A stretch of DNA of 64,000 nt from contig NZ_CP086610.1 in the NCBI RefSeq assembly GCF_020883495.1, positions 3,845,501 to 3,909,500 on the forward strand. Reading direction: 5' to 3'. Below are positions 37,412 to 46,932 of the stretch, in pieces. The stretch is from Shinella zoogloeoides. GTDB taxonomy: Bacteria; Pseudomonadota; Alphaproteobacteria; Rhizobiales; Rhizobiaceae. Below the pieces are notes generated by a model. That model was not told where the DNA came from. It made no database searches and worked only from the letters and a program-made list of their open reading frames with translations. Both the position numbers and the translations under genes were made by a program. How positions within the stretch are numbered: the stretch's first letter is position 1; every line of letters begins with the position of its first letter.

Positions 37412-38281
37412 ATGATGGGCGGTGCCACGAAGGAAGGGCCAGTGGACAGGAAGCTGAACGACAAGGTCATGTCGGCCGCGCTGCTGGCGGCCATCCGCAA
37501 CCGCCGCGGCCACCGGCCGCCGGAGAACAATCGCCCGGGCGACACCGTCATCGCGTCCTACAATGTGCACAAATGCGTGGGCGTCGACCGCCGTTTCGAT
37601 CCGGAGCGCACGGCGAGCGTGATCGCGGAGATCGACGCCGACATCATCGCCATCCAGGAGGCGGACAAGCGCTTCGGCGAACGTTCCGGCCTGCTCAATC
37701 TCGATGTGCTGGAACGCGACTGCGGCCTCGTGCCGGTGCCCATCACCGCGCTCTCCTCCACCGGCCACGGCTGGCACGGCAACATGATCCTGATCCGCAA
37801 GGGCGCCGTCGGCGGCGTGCGGCAGCTCAAGCTGCCGGGCGTGGAGCCGCGCGGCGCGCTGGTCGTGACGCTCGACCTGCCGCTCGGCAAGTTACGGCTC
37901 GTCGCCGCGCATTTCGGCCTGCTGAAGCGCTCGCGCGAGCAGCAGGCGATGGCGATCCTCGCCTCCGTCGCGGAGGAAGAGAACATGCCGACCCTGCTTG
38001 TCGGCGACCTCAACGAATGGCGCGTCGGCCGTCGCTCCTCGCTCTCACGCCTGCAGCCGACCTTCGACCCGGCCTCCGGCGCGGTGCCGAGCTTCCCGTC
38101 CCGTTTTCCGGTTCTGGCGCTCGACCGGGCGCTCGGCCATCCGCATGATCTCGTCACCTCCGTGGAGGTGCACGATTCGCCGCTCGCCCGCATCGCCTCC
38201 GATCACCTGCCGATCAAGGCGCATATCGACCTCAAGGTCGCTTCCGCGCGCGCTACAGATAGGGTGAGCCAAGCCATGTGA
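37412..38281 (+). CDS. Endonuclease/exonuclease/phosphatase family protein
   Basis: The 289-residue protein has the EEP fold motifs ASYNVHKC, IIAIQEAD, LVGDLNEW and the catalytic SDHLPI. A GTG start at 37442, next to an AGGAAGG site, is an alternative. Substrate may be nucleic acid or phospholipid. It overlaps the convergent cardiolipin-synthase-like gene by 29 bp; paired EEP and phospholipase-D genes are frequent. Confidence 0.88.
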   Translation: MMGGATKEGPVDRKLNDKVMSAALLAAIRNRRGHRPPENNRPGDTVIASYNVHKCVGVDRRFDPERTASVIAEIDADIIAIQEADKRFGERSGLLNLDVLERDCGLVPVPITALSSTGHGWHGNMILIRKGAVGGVRQLKLPGVEPRGALVVTLDLPLGKLRLVAAHFGLLKRSREQQAMAILASVAEEENMPTLLVGDLNEWRVGRRSSLSRLQPTFDPASGAVPSFPSRFPVLALDRALGHPHDLVTSVEVHDSPLARIASDHLPIKAHIDLKVASARATDRVSQAM

Positions 38282-39713
38282 CGCGCTCGACGAGCCGCTG
38301 GGCGAAGGGCCGCGCCTGGAGGTCTTCGAGCTTCACTTCCTCCGCCTGCGAAAGCGCGGCGTCGATGCGGTTGCCGATGAGATCGGCGAAATCCGGGTCC
38401 ACCACCTCGATATCCACCTCGAAATTCAGCCGCAGTGAGCGCGGGTCGATATTCGACGAGCCGACATAGGACCATGCGCCGTCGACGACCGTAAGCTTGG
38501 AGTGGTTGAACGCCCCCGAGGCGCGCCAGATGCGGCAGCCATATTTCAGGAGCTGGTCGAACTGCGCGGTCATGGCGAGGTCGACGAGCTTCAGGTTGTT
38601 GGCGGAGGGCACGACGATGTCGATCTCCACCCCGCGCCGCGCGGCGGTGACGATGGCGCTGATCAGCTCGCGGTCCGGCAGGAAATAGGGCGACATGATG
38701 CGGATATGCCGCTTGGCGACGGAGACCGCGCCCATCAGCATGCGGTGGTTGGTCTCAAGGCTCTTGTCCGGCCCGGAGGGCACGACGCGGGCGAGCATGC
38801 CGCTGTCGGGCGCATCCGGCGGCGGGGCGATCTGCCAGGCCTCGCCCGAGAGGTCGTCGCCGCCGGAAAAGCGCCAATCCTCGTAGGCGATGCGGAAGAG
38901 GTCGCTGACGACGGGGCCGGTGAGGCGGAAATGGGTGTCGAGCGCCGCCGCCTCGCCGGAGAATTCCGTGCAGAAGCCGGCGCGGATGTTGAGCCCGCCG
39001 GTAAAGGCGACGCTTCCGTCGACGATGAGGATCTTGCGGTGGGTGCGCAGGTTCGCATAGGGCAAGCGCAGGCCCATGACGATATTGCCGTTGAAGACAT
39101 CGACCGGCACGTTCGCTTTTTTCAGTTCCGAGACGATGGACGGAATGGAATAACGCGCGCCCACCGCATCGATCAGCACCCGCACCGCCACGCCGCGCGC
39201 GACGGCCGCCGAAAGCGCCGCCACGAAACGCTCGCCTGCGCCGTCGCGGTCGAAGATATAGGTTTCCATAAGGATGGAGCGCTCGGCGGCGTCGATGGCG
39301 GCGAGCATGGCGGCATAGGCCTCGTCGCCGGTCGAAAGCAGCGCGATGCGGTTGCCGGAAGTGAGCTTGCAGCGGCCGACGGCATCGCCAAGGCGCTGCA
39401 TGGCGGCGAGCGCCCCGCCATAGGCCACCTGCACATGCTCGTTGGAGACGTCGTATTCCGCCATATGGTGCCAGCCGGCGGCGAGCAAGCCTTCGCGGCT
39501 GAGGTTCAGCGTCTTGCGGCGGATGCGGTTCACGCCGCCGACGGCATAGATGAGCGGGCCGACGACCGGCGACAGCACGATGACGCCGACCCAGCCGATG
39601 GCGGCCCGCACCTCTTCCTTCGTCATGGTCGCGTGGATGGCGGCCGGCACGCCGAGGACAATCGACAGGGCGACGAGGATATGCGGCCAGTAGGCGGAGA
39701 GCGTCTCAAACAT
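38253..39713 (-). CDS. cls: Cardiolipin synthase-like phospholipase D protein
   Basis: Starting at 39713, 486 residues. Two N-terminal membrane spans are followed by two HKD motifs (HRKILIVDGSVAFTGGLN and HSKLTVVDGAWSYVGSSN). This is the usual layout of bacterial ClsA-type cardiolipin synthases, which join two phosphatidylglycerols at the inner membrane. Confidence 0.9.
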   Translation of the reverse strand: MFETLSAYWPHILVALSIVLGVPAAIHATMTKEEVRAAIGWVGVIVLSPVVGPLIYAVGGVNRIRRKTLNLSREGLLAAGWHHMAEYDVSNEHVQVAYGGALAAMQRLGDAVGRCKLTSGNRIALLSTGDEAYAAMLAAIDAAERSILMETYIFDRDGAGERFVAALSAAVARGVAVRVLIDAVGARYSIPSIVSELKKANVPVDVFNGNIVMGLRLPYANLRTHRKILIVDGSVAFTGGLNIRAGFCTEFSGEAAALDTHFRLTGPVVSDLFRIAYEDWRFSGGDDLSGEAWQIAPPPDAPDSGMLARVVPSGPDKSLETNHRMLMGAVSVAKRHIRIMSPYFLPDRELISAIVTAARRGVEIDIVVPSANNLKLVDLAMTAQFDQLLKYGCRIWRASGAFNHSKLTVVDGAWSYVGSSNIDPRSLRLNFEVDIEVVDPDFADLIGNRIDAALSQAEEVKLEDLQARPFAQRLVERVTWLGSPYL

Positions 39714-39818
39714 GATGCGTGCGGACCATCCCAAGGCGGCAAACGCTTTTGCTGCCTTTATATATTGCTCTGGATGATACGAATGCGAGGGGGAGGATAG
39801 TCCCCCTCGCGAAAGATT

Positions 39819-40877
39819 TTAATCTTCCAGCGTGCCGGGCTTGCGGTCCTTGCGCGTCGCCTCGTGGCAGGCGAGCTTCATCAGGTCCTCGCCGCGCCGC
39901 GCATAGCGGGCGGAGGCGCGGGTGGCGATCAGCCCGTCATGGCCGGCCTTGACCTCGATCGTGCCGTCCGGCTCGCCCGGGCGGGTGATGAGGGTCGCCA
40001 GAAGATCGCCGGTCTTCACGGTCGCGCCGATATCGCGGTGGAACAGCACGGTGCCCGGCGCGGGCGCCTTCACCATCTCGATATTGTCGAGCGGCACGGC
40101 GGGGCCGGCATAGGCCTTCGCCTTGTGCGCCGGGTCGGAAACGACGCCGCGGCCGGCGAGGAAGGCCCAGAGACCGTCCGCATCGCGCCTTGCCATCTCG
40201 GGATAGACGTCGCGCCGGCCGCGCAGCTCGACGGTGACGGCAAGGCGGCCCGGCACGCTTTTCAGCTTCGCGCCGCCCTGGTGCTTGAAGGCATGGCCGA
40301 CGGCCTCCTCGAAGGCGGTGCTTTCACCATCCGAGAGGAACACGGCCTCCATGTCGAGTTCGCCCGCAAGGTCCGCGGCCTCCGGCCAGAAGGCCTCGTC
40401 GATATAGGCATATTGCAGGGATTCGTCGTCGCAGTGCAGGTCCAGCATGAGATCCGCGCCGAGTGCCATATGCAGCAGCGTGCGCTTCAACTGGTCGGCG
40501 GCGCTGCGGCGGTCGAGATTTTCCAGCAGCGTTTCCCGCTCGGCAAGCGCGACCAGCGGGAAGTCGCGGTTGAAATTGGTGCGCGAGGCAAGGTCGAACC
40601 GGCCGCCCATCTCGCCGAAATGATATTGGGAAAGGCCGATGGAATTGGCCTGCGGCACGACGGTGATGTCGCCGCGGATCGCGCCCTCGGCATCCGCCTT
40701 GCGCAGCCGTTCGAGCAGGAAATGAAGGAGCGCCGTGCCGGGCAGCTCGTTGGCATGCAGCGCCGCCTGGATATAGACCGAGGGTGCCGCCGTATCGCTG
40801 CCCTTGAAGCGGAAGACCGGCACGCGCCATTCGCTGCCTGCCGTATCGCCGCTGATGATGATCTCGGAACGTTCCAC
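39819..40877 (-). CDS. Succinylglutamate desuccinylase/aspartoacylase-family protein
   Basis: The GTG at 40877 is preferred because GAGGAG lies 7 bp upstream and there is no good ATG in the family region. The 352-residue product has zinc-ligand motifs ALHANELPG (H..E) and LDLHCDDE, and a C-terminal barrel-like region rich in Gly. It probably hydrolyses an N-acyl amino acid; substrate unknown. The frame extends further upstream but is not family sequence. Confidence 0.85.
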   Translation of the reverse strand: MERSEIIISGDTAGSEWRVPVFRFKGSDTAAPSVYIQAALHANELPGTALLHFLLERLRKADAEGAIRGDITVVPQANSIGLSQYHFGEMGGRFDLASRTNFNRDFPLVALAERETLLENLDRRSAADQLKRTLLHMALGADLMLDLHCDDESLQYAYIDEAFWPEAADLAGELDMEAVFLSDGESTAFEEAVGHAFKHQGGAKLKSVPGRLAVTVELRGRRDVYPEMARRDADGLWAFLAGRGVVSDPAHKAKAYAGPAVPLDNIEMVKAPAPGTVLFHRDIGATVKTGDLLATLITRPGEPDGTIEVKAGHDGLIATRASARYARRGEDLMKLACHEATRKDRKPGTLED

Positions 40878-41008
40878 GTCGCTTCTCCTCAAATGGTTTG
40901 CCGCGTTTATGCGAATTGGCCGCCTGTGGCGCAAGCCCCGGCAAGAAACGGGTTGAAAGCGGACGGGCAAAGCCCGATCTTGTGACGAAACGGGAACAGG
41001 AGCCGACC

Positions 41009-41569
41009 ATGACCGGCAAGACCCACTATCTGATCTTCGACACCGCGGGCGGCCCCTGCGGCATCGCCTGGACGGCGGCCGGCGTCGTGCGCTTCCAGCT
41101 TCCCGGCGAGGACGCCGCCACCACGCGCCGCCTGCTGCTGCGCCACCTGCCGGAGGCGGAAGCGGCTGAGCCGCCGCCCGCCGTTGCAAGGGCCGTCGCC
41201 GCCGCGCAACGCTATTTCGCGGGCGAGGAGGCCGATTTCACCGACGTCCCGCTCGACCTTGCCGGCCAGAGCGACTTCTTCCTGTCGGTCTACGATGCGG
41301 CGCGCCGCCTGCACTGGGGCGAGACGACGACCTACGGCACGCTCGCCCGCGACCTCGGCGCCGGCCCGGAAATGGCGCGCGAAGTGGGGCAGGCCATGGC
41401 GAAGAACCCCGTCGCCCTCATCATCCCCTGCCACCGCGTTCTTGCCGCCGGCGGCAAGGTCGGCGGTTTTTCGGCTCCCGGCGGCTCGTCCTCCAAGCTG
41501 AAGATGCTGGCGCTGGAGGGCATTTCCTTCGCCCCGCCGGAGCCGGCGCAGCAATCGTTCGGGTTCTAG
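41009..41569 (+). CDS. ogt: Methylated-DNA--protein-cysteine methyltransferase
   Basis: The 186-residue protein has the acceptor motif PCHRVLAAGG preceded by the helix-turn-helix block TTYGTLARDLGAGPEMAREVGQ (listed here in parts: TTYGTLARDLG and AREVGQAMAKNP). It removes alkyl groups from O6-alkylguanine in DNA. It is the last chromosomal gene before the guaA scar. Confidence 0.93.
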   Translation: MTGKTHYLIFDTAGGPCGIAWTAAGVVRFQLPGEDAATTRRLLLRHLPEAEAAEPPPAVARAVAAAQRYFAGEEADFTDVPLDLAGQSDFFLSVYDAARRLHWGETTTYGTLARDLGAGPEMAREVGQAMAKNPVALIIPCHRVLAAGGKVGGFSAPGGSSSKLKMLALEGISFAPPEPAQQSFGF

Positions 41570-41586
41570 CCTTCGTTGGAAAAGCA

Positions 41587-41614
41587 AAAGCCCCGGTGCG
41601 AACACCGGGGCTTT
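41587..41614. terminator. Bidirectional terminator between ogt and the guaA 3' end
   Basis: A perfect 12-bp stem AAAGCCCCGGTG/CACCGGGGCTTT with a CGAA loop. It would serve both ogt (plus strand) and guaA (minus strand) in the uninterrupted chromosome. Confidence 0.88.
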
Positions 41615-41644
41615 CGGGATTGCCTCATGGGGAGCGTTACACGC

Positions 41645-41662
41645 TCACTCCCACTCGATTGT
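41645..41662 (-). other. Integration scar: 3' end of guaA (attachment site, left)
   Basis: On the minus strand the 18 bases encode Thr-Ile-Glu-Trp-Glu and a TGA stop, the conserved C-terminus of GMP synthase. Upstream of the Thr codon the reading frame meets a TAG within two codons, and no GuaA sequence follows. The guaA body must lie elsewhere, most simply at the far end of an inserted element. The guaA 3' end is a known integration site for genomic islands and rhizobial ICEs. Confidence 0.85.
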
Positions 41663-42081
41663 CTTCTAGCGATCTAACGCACTGATTTAACGGAACAAAA
41701 TATTTTTTCAAATGTTCTATGCCGTCCGCCGCGCCGTCAAAAAAAACGTGTTTTGAAATCATTGGATTTTTTCGGCCATTCGCCGAAATCGTGGTTTCGA
41801 GATCTATCGGGAACCGTCGCAAATGGCGCCGCCGATTTACAGCGCTTGATGGGAGCGTATCGCATTTAAAAACTACCGTCACGCTGGTCGCGTCAATCGT
41901 GATCGCGAGTCGCTTTTCTTTACGCAGCGACTGACGCCACCGCACCACAGCTCGTACCGTCGTCGCACGTTGCTAGCATCGCTTCGCCTTTTTAACACCG
42001 GGACAATGCGACCGTTGGGCGACCCGCCCCTATCAAGAACACCTCACGTTGCCTATGCTTGATGAATCTACGGGGGGTTAA

Positions 42082-44085
42082 ATGTATCTCAAGAATATAA
42101 AGCTCAGAAGCTTTCGCTCGTTCGATCAAGGTGACATCGAACTTCAGAGAGATTTGACCGTTTTCGTGGGCGAAAACAACGGGGGCAAAAGCAACGCGAT
42201 CGACGCAGTTCGCCTGCTTACAACGCCTCTTGGTGGACGGCGGGAAATTTATTGCGAGTCGACAGACGTTCGCTTTCAGAGCGCGACTACCTATTTTGAG
42301 TTGGAAGGGTGCTTCGCAGACCTTTCAACGGGGCAGCAAGGCCGCTTCATTTCGGCCGCCACGGACGCGTCGTTGGCTCAGGCACGTTTCGGGCTGCGTT
42401 TCGATGGGGCTCGATCGGGCATCAAGCCGGTGCTTTGGGCTGGCAAGGAAGGAAATTCGGCCGAACCAGGCTGCCACGAGATGGTTCGGCATGTTTACTT
42501 GCCGCCGCTGCGCGATGCGAAACGCTCTCTGGCGTCCGGCAATCCTACACGGATCATGGCACTCCTAAATCACTTCCTAGAAGGGACGACGCCGGCTCAG
42601 CTCGCGAAAGAACTCGCGCGCACCCACTCGCACGATGTCCTCGTCAAAGTAGACGGTGCAGTCGAGAAGGGTCTGTCAGCCCTTACGTCGGGGGTTCGCC
42701 GACAAACAGCTTCGCTCGGGTTCGCGACGGACGAAGCCTTGGTGGATATCGCCCGAGACCTGAGATTCAAGCTCGCCGACCACGGCGTTGATCCCGAAGA
42801 CCTTCGGTACTCTGGACACGGATACGCAAATCTCCTGTTCATGGCGATCATCGCTGTAGAGCTTGAGAAGGTCCGATCAGCCGACCTCACGCTGTTCCTC
42901 GTGGAGGAGCCAGAGGCGCATCTCCATCCCCAGCTTCAGGCGGCCGTCCTTGCCTTCTTGAGAGACCAGGCAGAGCAATCGCGCAAAGACGCGCCGGCCG
43001 ACCACGCTCCATCCGGAGAGCTCCAGGTGATCGTCGCGACGCATTCGCCAAACCTTTCGGCGTGGGTCAACAGCGACCGACTTGTCGTGTTTAAGTCCGT
43101 CGTGGCGAGCGCCGAGCCGACGCCGGTTGGCGAAGCAACCATCGAGCCGGCCGTTGCCGACGCGGCGGTCATCGGAAGTGGGCTGGGAGCGGACCATACT
43201 GAGACCGACGTGGCGGGCACCGATGGGCTCACCGCCGCTATGACGGCGGCGGCACTTCGCAGGTCCACCCGCTGCATTCCCCTATCGCTGATGCCGCTGG
43301 ATGCGCTGGAGCGCCGCAAGGTCGATCGCTACCTCGATGTCACCAAGGCGGCGCTGTTGTTTGGCGGACGTGTCTTGCTCGTGGAGGGGATTGCAGAAGC
43401 CCTTCTCCTCCCAGCCATCGCGAAGCATCATACGCTGAAGGACCATCCCGACCAACTTCGTCTGTTCAGATCAACGGTGTTTGTCCCAATCGACGGCGTC
43501 GATTTCAGCCCGTACGCGACGCTACTCCTGACGACAGTCAATGGAGCTCGCATAGCGGACCGCGTCGTCATCCTGACGGACGGTGACAAAGGAACGGGCG
43601 ACAGCGACGATGACGATGAAGAGGAGCTGCCGAGCGACACCGCGGAAAAGGTCCTCGATAGCCCCGCTTCGGAAGAAGACGCGCCCGTGGTTTCCGACGA
43701 AGATAATGTGGCCGACGCGCAAGAGCCACCTATTCCGGGTGAGATGCGTAAGGCTGCATTGATGAGTCTGGCCAGCTCGCTCGGCGCGAGCGAGCATCTT
43801 GCAGCCGTCACGAGCATCTACTCGCTGGAGACCGAACTGCTGGAGGCGGGCAATTCCGCCATCCTTCGCAAGGCGTACCTGACGCTTCACCCAAGATCGA
43901 AAAAGAAGTGGGACAACGCCGTTGCGTTCAGCGGAGATGAACGTGCGAAGAAAATCCACGAGATATTCAAGAAGACCCGCAAGGGCGATTTCGCTCAGAT
44001 TCTCGCTCGTTTGATCGAGGATGGCGACGCATTCGTGGTCCCCGCCTACATCGCGAAGGCCATTGAGGAGGTCGTCGTCCCGTGA
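42082..44085 (+). CDS. gajA: Gabija defence protein GajA (OLD-like ATPase-Toprim nuclease)
   Basis: The 667-residue protein begins with an ABC/SMC-type ATPase: Walker A GENNGGKS (residues 30-37), Walker B LTLFLVEEPEAHLHP (about 269-283) and H-loop VATHSP (His321). A Toprim nuclease domain follows, with VEG (Glu435) and TDGD (Asp500 and Asp502). GajA of Gabija is a nucleotide-gated endonuclease that attacks phage DNA. A very acidic, low-complexity stretch follows the Toprim aspartates (about 506-553). The next gene is a UvrD-like helicase overlapping by 4 bp, which completes the Gabija pair. Confidence 0.9.
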   Translation: MYLKNIKLRSFRSFDQGDIELQRDLTVFVGENNGGKSNAIDAVRLLTTPLGGRREIYCESTDVRFQSATTYFELEGCFADLSTGQQGRFISAATDASLAQARFGLRFDGARSGIKPVLWAGKEGNSAEPGCHEMVRHVYLPPLRDAKRSLASGNPTRIMALLNHFLEGTTPAQLAKELARTHSHDVLVKVDGAVEKGLSALTSGVRRQTASLGFATDEALVDIARDLRFKLADHGVDPEDLRYSGHGYANLLFMAIIAVELEKVRSADLTLFLVEEPEAHLHPQLQAAVLAFLRDQAEQSRKDAPADHAPSGELQVIVATHSPNLSAWVNSDRLVVFKSVVASAEPTPVGEATIEPAVADAAVIGSGLGADHTETDVAGTDGLTAAMTAAALRRSTRCIPLSLMPLDALERRKVDRYLDVTKAALLFGGRVLLVEGIAEALLLPAIAKHHTLKDHPDQLRLFRSTVFVPIDGVDFSPYATLLLTTVNGARIADRVVILTDGDKGTGDSDDDDEEELPSDTAEKVLDSPASEEDAPVVSDEDNVADAQEPPIPGEMRKAALMSLASSLGASEHLAAVTSIYSLETELLEAGNSAILRKAYLTLHPRSKKKWDNAVAFSGDERAKKIHEIFKKTRKGDFAQILARLIEDGDAFVVPAYIAKAIEEVVVP

Positions 44086-45815
44086 CCATCTCCTCGTATG
44101 CTCCGACCCAAGAGCAGCAGAACGTCATCGATCACGCTGGCACGGCGTTTGTAACCGCCTGCCCTGGCGCGGGTAAGACCAGGACGATGGTCGAGCGCGC
44201 CCGTCAGTTGCTAAATCATCCAGGCGACCGACGCGGTGTCGCGTTCCTGTCGTTCACAAACGCCGCGGTCGACGAACTGGAGGCACGCCTCCGCGCCTTC
44301 GGCGTGCTCCCGGCGCCGTTGTTTCCGAGTTTCATAGGAACGTTCGATCGATTTCTCTGGCAGTTTTTGATCGCACCATTCGGCATTCCCAATTGCGATC
44401 AATTGCCGAAGCTTGTCCCCGACAAGAGCAATTGGGAGGTGAAGCCTCCCTACGACGGCGCTCAGGCGCTCCGGTTGCGTTGCTTTGATCGCGCGACGGG
44501 CAAGGTAATTCCCATTCTCGCGAAGGACGAGGGTTTCGACGTCGACAAGCGCCAGATCGCAGCGCATGAGACCAGCGCACTCTCAACGATCAGACGTGCG
44601 CGAAGCCAGGGCCAAATTGACTTCGAAGATGTCCGTGTCTGCGTCCGTGAAAGACTGTCCGACGTGGCCTTCGCGAAGCGCGTCGGTGCCGCGCTCGCTG
44701 CCCGATTTCGGGAGATCATTGTCGACGAAGCGCAGGACTGTAACCCTGCCGATCTTGAGATTGTTGATTGGCTGCGGGCATCTGGGATCAGAGTGAAGGT
44801 CATCTGCGACCCCAACCAGTCTATCTACGAATTCCGGGGCGGCGTGACCGACGAACTTCAACGGTTCGCCGCGACGTTCGACGCAACGGATCGTTTGCCA
44901 ATGAGCGGCAATTTCAGATCCAGCCCGGCAATCTGTGCGGCGATCGTGACGCTGCGACCGCCGTCATCGCGCTCCGAGCCAGACAAACCGTTAGGCCCGC
45001 ATCGAGTCGATACAACGCCGGTACATATCCTGTCGTACAGCGGAAGCGCGGTCTCTCCGGCTATCGGCTCAGCCTTCCGGGACCTCGTTGAGGGGCTGAC
45101 CATCCCCCTACACCTCGCGCCAGTTCTAGCATCCACGCGGGCCAGTGCTTCAAAAGCCATCGGTCAGCCGACGATTGAGCCGACCGCCCACATGACGCTC
45201 CTTTTGGCGGAAGCGGCCATGAACTATCATTTCGCGTTCGCTGTAGGAAATCGTCGTGACGCACTCATCAACCTGCACCGCATCGTCCTGCTGGTTCAGG
45301 GCCGCATCGGTGCGTTGGGAGGCTATCACAGCTACCTTTTGAGCGAAGGGCTTGAGGACGGCCGCTGGCGTCCAGAGATCATCGCACTCGCCAATGGCCT
45401 TCGCTTCGACCAGGCCGATACAGTTGATCAATGGCTGGCCAGAGCGCGCAGCCTTCTCGTCCCTGGCCTCGTCGTAAACTCTACCATCAACCAGCGCCTC
45501 AGAGGGCACGCAGACCTGACGACGGCGCTTGCTCGCGCGCCGACAAATTCTTCGCCGGCCCGCACGATTCACTCCGTAAAGGGGCAGGAATTTCCCGGAG
45601 TGTGCGTAGTTATGACGACGAAGACCGCTGGCGCGATCATCGACCTCCTCGAAGGCCAAACCTCAACGGGCGCTGACGAAGAGGCCCGCAAGATCTACGT
45701 CGGAGCCTCGCGGGCGGAACGCCTGCTCGCTATCGCCGTCCCGAAGAGCCGGGCCGCGCGGCTCCAAACCCTTCTCGTCAATGGAGGTTGCGAGGTCAGC
45801 CTTCACCAAATCTGA
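44082..45815 (+). CDS. gajB: Gabija defence protein GajB (UvrD/PcrA-like helicase)
   Basis: The GTG start lies in a GTGA overlap with gajA. The 577-residue protein has superfamily 1 helicase motifs: Walker A ACPGAGKT (26-33), motif Ia LSFTNAAVDE, Walker B VDEAQD (214-219), motif V HSVKGQEF and motif VI YVGASRAERLLAIA. In Gabija, GajB senses nucleic-acid ends and cooperates with GajA. Length and adjacency fit the known system. Confidence 0.9.
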   Translation: MTISSYAPTQEQQNVIDHAGTAFVTACPGAGKTRTMVERARQLLNHPGDRRGVAFLSFTNAAVDELEARLRAFGVLPAPLFPSFIGTFDRFLWQFLIAPFGIPNCDQLPKLVPDKSNWEVKPPYDGAQALRLRCFDRATGKVIPILAKDEGFDVDKRQIAAHETSALSTIRRARSQGQIDFEDVRVCVRERLSDVAFAKRVGAALAARFREIIVDEAQDCNPADLEIVDWLRASGIRVKVICDPNQSIYEFRGGVTDELQRFAATFDATDRLPMSGNFRSSPAICAAIVTLRPPSSRSEPDKPLGPHRVDTTPVHILSYSGSAVSPAIGSAFRDLVEGLTIPLHLAPVLASTRASASKAIGQPTIEPTAHMTLLLAEAAMNYHFAFAVGNRRDALINLHRIVLLVQGRIGALGGYHSYLLSEGLEDGRWRPEIIALANGLRFDQADTVDQWLARARSLLVPGLVVNSTINQRLRGHADLTTALARAPTNSSPARTIHSVKGQEFPGVCVVMTTKTAGAIIDLLEGQTSTGADEEARKIYVGASRAERLLAIAVPKSRAARLQTLLVNGGCEVSLHQI

Positions 45816-45879
45816 CCGCCTGCCGTCAGCTTTAGTGGGTCTTTGAGCGAGGCAGCCAAATCTAGCGAGCCGATGCCCT

Positions 45880-46932
45880 CTACGCCTTGAGCTGCCATTG
45901 GCTGCGTTCTGACGCCATCCGCCGATAGCCGGACCGCTCGAATAGCGCTGCGACAGCTTCTCCCGCGTCAAGCAGCAGCGCCGCCGGGGGATTTTCATTG
46001 GGGATGTAGAGAACGTATCCGTCGTCAACGTCGTTGCGGGTCACCGGAGTGATCGCATGGAAGGTCGCGATGGCCTCTGCAAGCAGCGCTTCGTCCGTGC
46101 AGTTGATTTCAACGAACAGGTCGCGATCGTCATCATAAACGTACAGGCTTGCGTCGTAGATGAACGAACTGAGTGAGTCGCTGGACGGGTTCGAGAACTT
46201 CGCCGCGAACAGCGTATCGCTATAGCGGCCGGGGTAGGCGCCGTGAGTGCTGAATCCGAACTTCTCCGCGGCGAGATCCACCGCCGGCTCGATCGACAAC
46301 AGACTCATATAGCCGGTCTCCACCGGCATATCGCCCTGGCCCAGGCTCTCGGTCACCAGCCCCAGCGCCGTGCCGGACTGATCGAGCGCCGCTCCTCCGC
46401 TGAACCCACCGCGCGCCATGGCCGATGCGATGAAATGCAGCACCGGAGAATGCCGCACGCGCACAACGGCGTTGATCTGTCCAAGCGTGACAACCTGGCT
46501 CGGAATCGTCGTGAACGGGATCGGCGGATAGCCGATCACGAGAATATCGGACAGCACGAGGTCGTCCTCTCCCAGCGACGCGTCCGTGTGCTGGCCGACC
46601 GTGATCGCTGGCAGCGGCGCGTCGCCAAGATCGACGCGGAAAACCGCGACGTCGAGGCCATCAGGACCAAAATGGGGTCCGTCGATAATCTCCAGTCGGC
46701 GCGGCGGGGCAGTCTTGCCACCAGCTTCTTCACTGAGACGAGCCGACTTTGTCGTCGCGATCTCTTTGATCGAGGCCCCTTCGATCACATGCCGAGCCGT
46801 GACGAAAATTCCCTGGCCAATGTGAAACGCCGAGCCGATCCCCTCGTCCCCCTTTCCATCAATGATGGTGACGAACGCCACGGCTCCTGCTGCTCGCATA
46901 TAGGTCTCTTGGAACGCGCTTTTTTCGGTCAT
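45880..46932 (-). CDS. Trypsin-like serine protease coupled to a Toprim protein
   Basis: The 350-residue protein has no signal peptide, so it is probably cytoplasmic. The trypsin-fold triad is visible: His48 in VTARHVIEG, Asp94 in GLDVAVF and Ser178 in GGFSGGAAL. The last about 110 residues form a separate domain without recognised family. Its ATG shares a base with the stop of the upstream Toprim gene, so the two are coupled. Cytoplasmic trypsin-like proteases in defence islands often act as effectors activated by a sensor. That role here is inference. Confidence 0.8.
   Translation of the reverse strand: MTEKSAFQETYMRAAGAVAFVTIIDGKGDEGIGSAFHIGQGIFVTARHVIEGASIKEIATTKSARLSEEAGGKTAPPRRLEIIDGPHFGPDGLDVAVFRVDLGDAPLPAITVGQHTDASLGEDDLVLSDILVIGYPPIPFTTIPSQVVTLGQINAVVRVRHSPVLHFIASAMARGGFSGGAALDQSGTALGLVTESLGQGDMPVETGYMSLLSIEPAVDLAAEKFGFSTHGAYPGRYSDTLFAAKFSNPSSDSLSSFIYDASLYVYDDDRDLFVEINCTDEALLAEAIATFHAITPVTRNDVDDGYVLYIPNENPPAALLLDAGEAVAALFERSGYRRMASERSQWQLKA

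Noticed and set aside
41637..41948. Minus-strand frame of 103 codons at the ICE border
   Set aside because: It reads the guaA tail in the wrong frame and shows no similarity to known proteins; likely chance.
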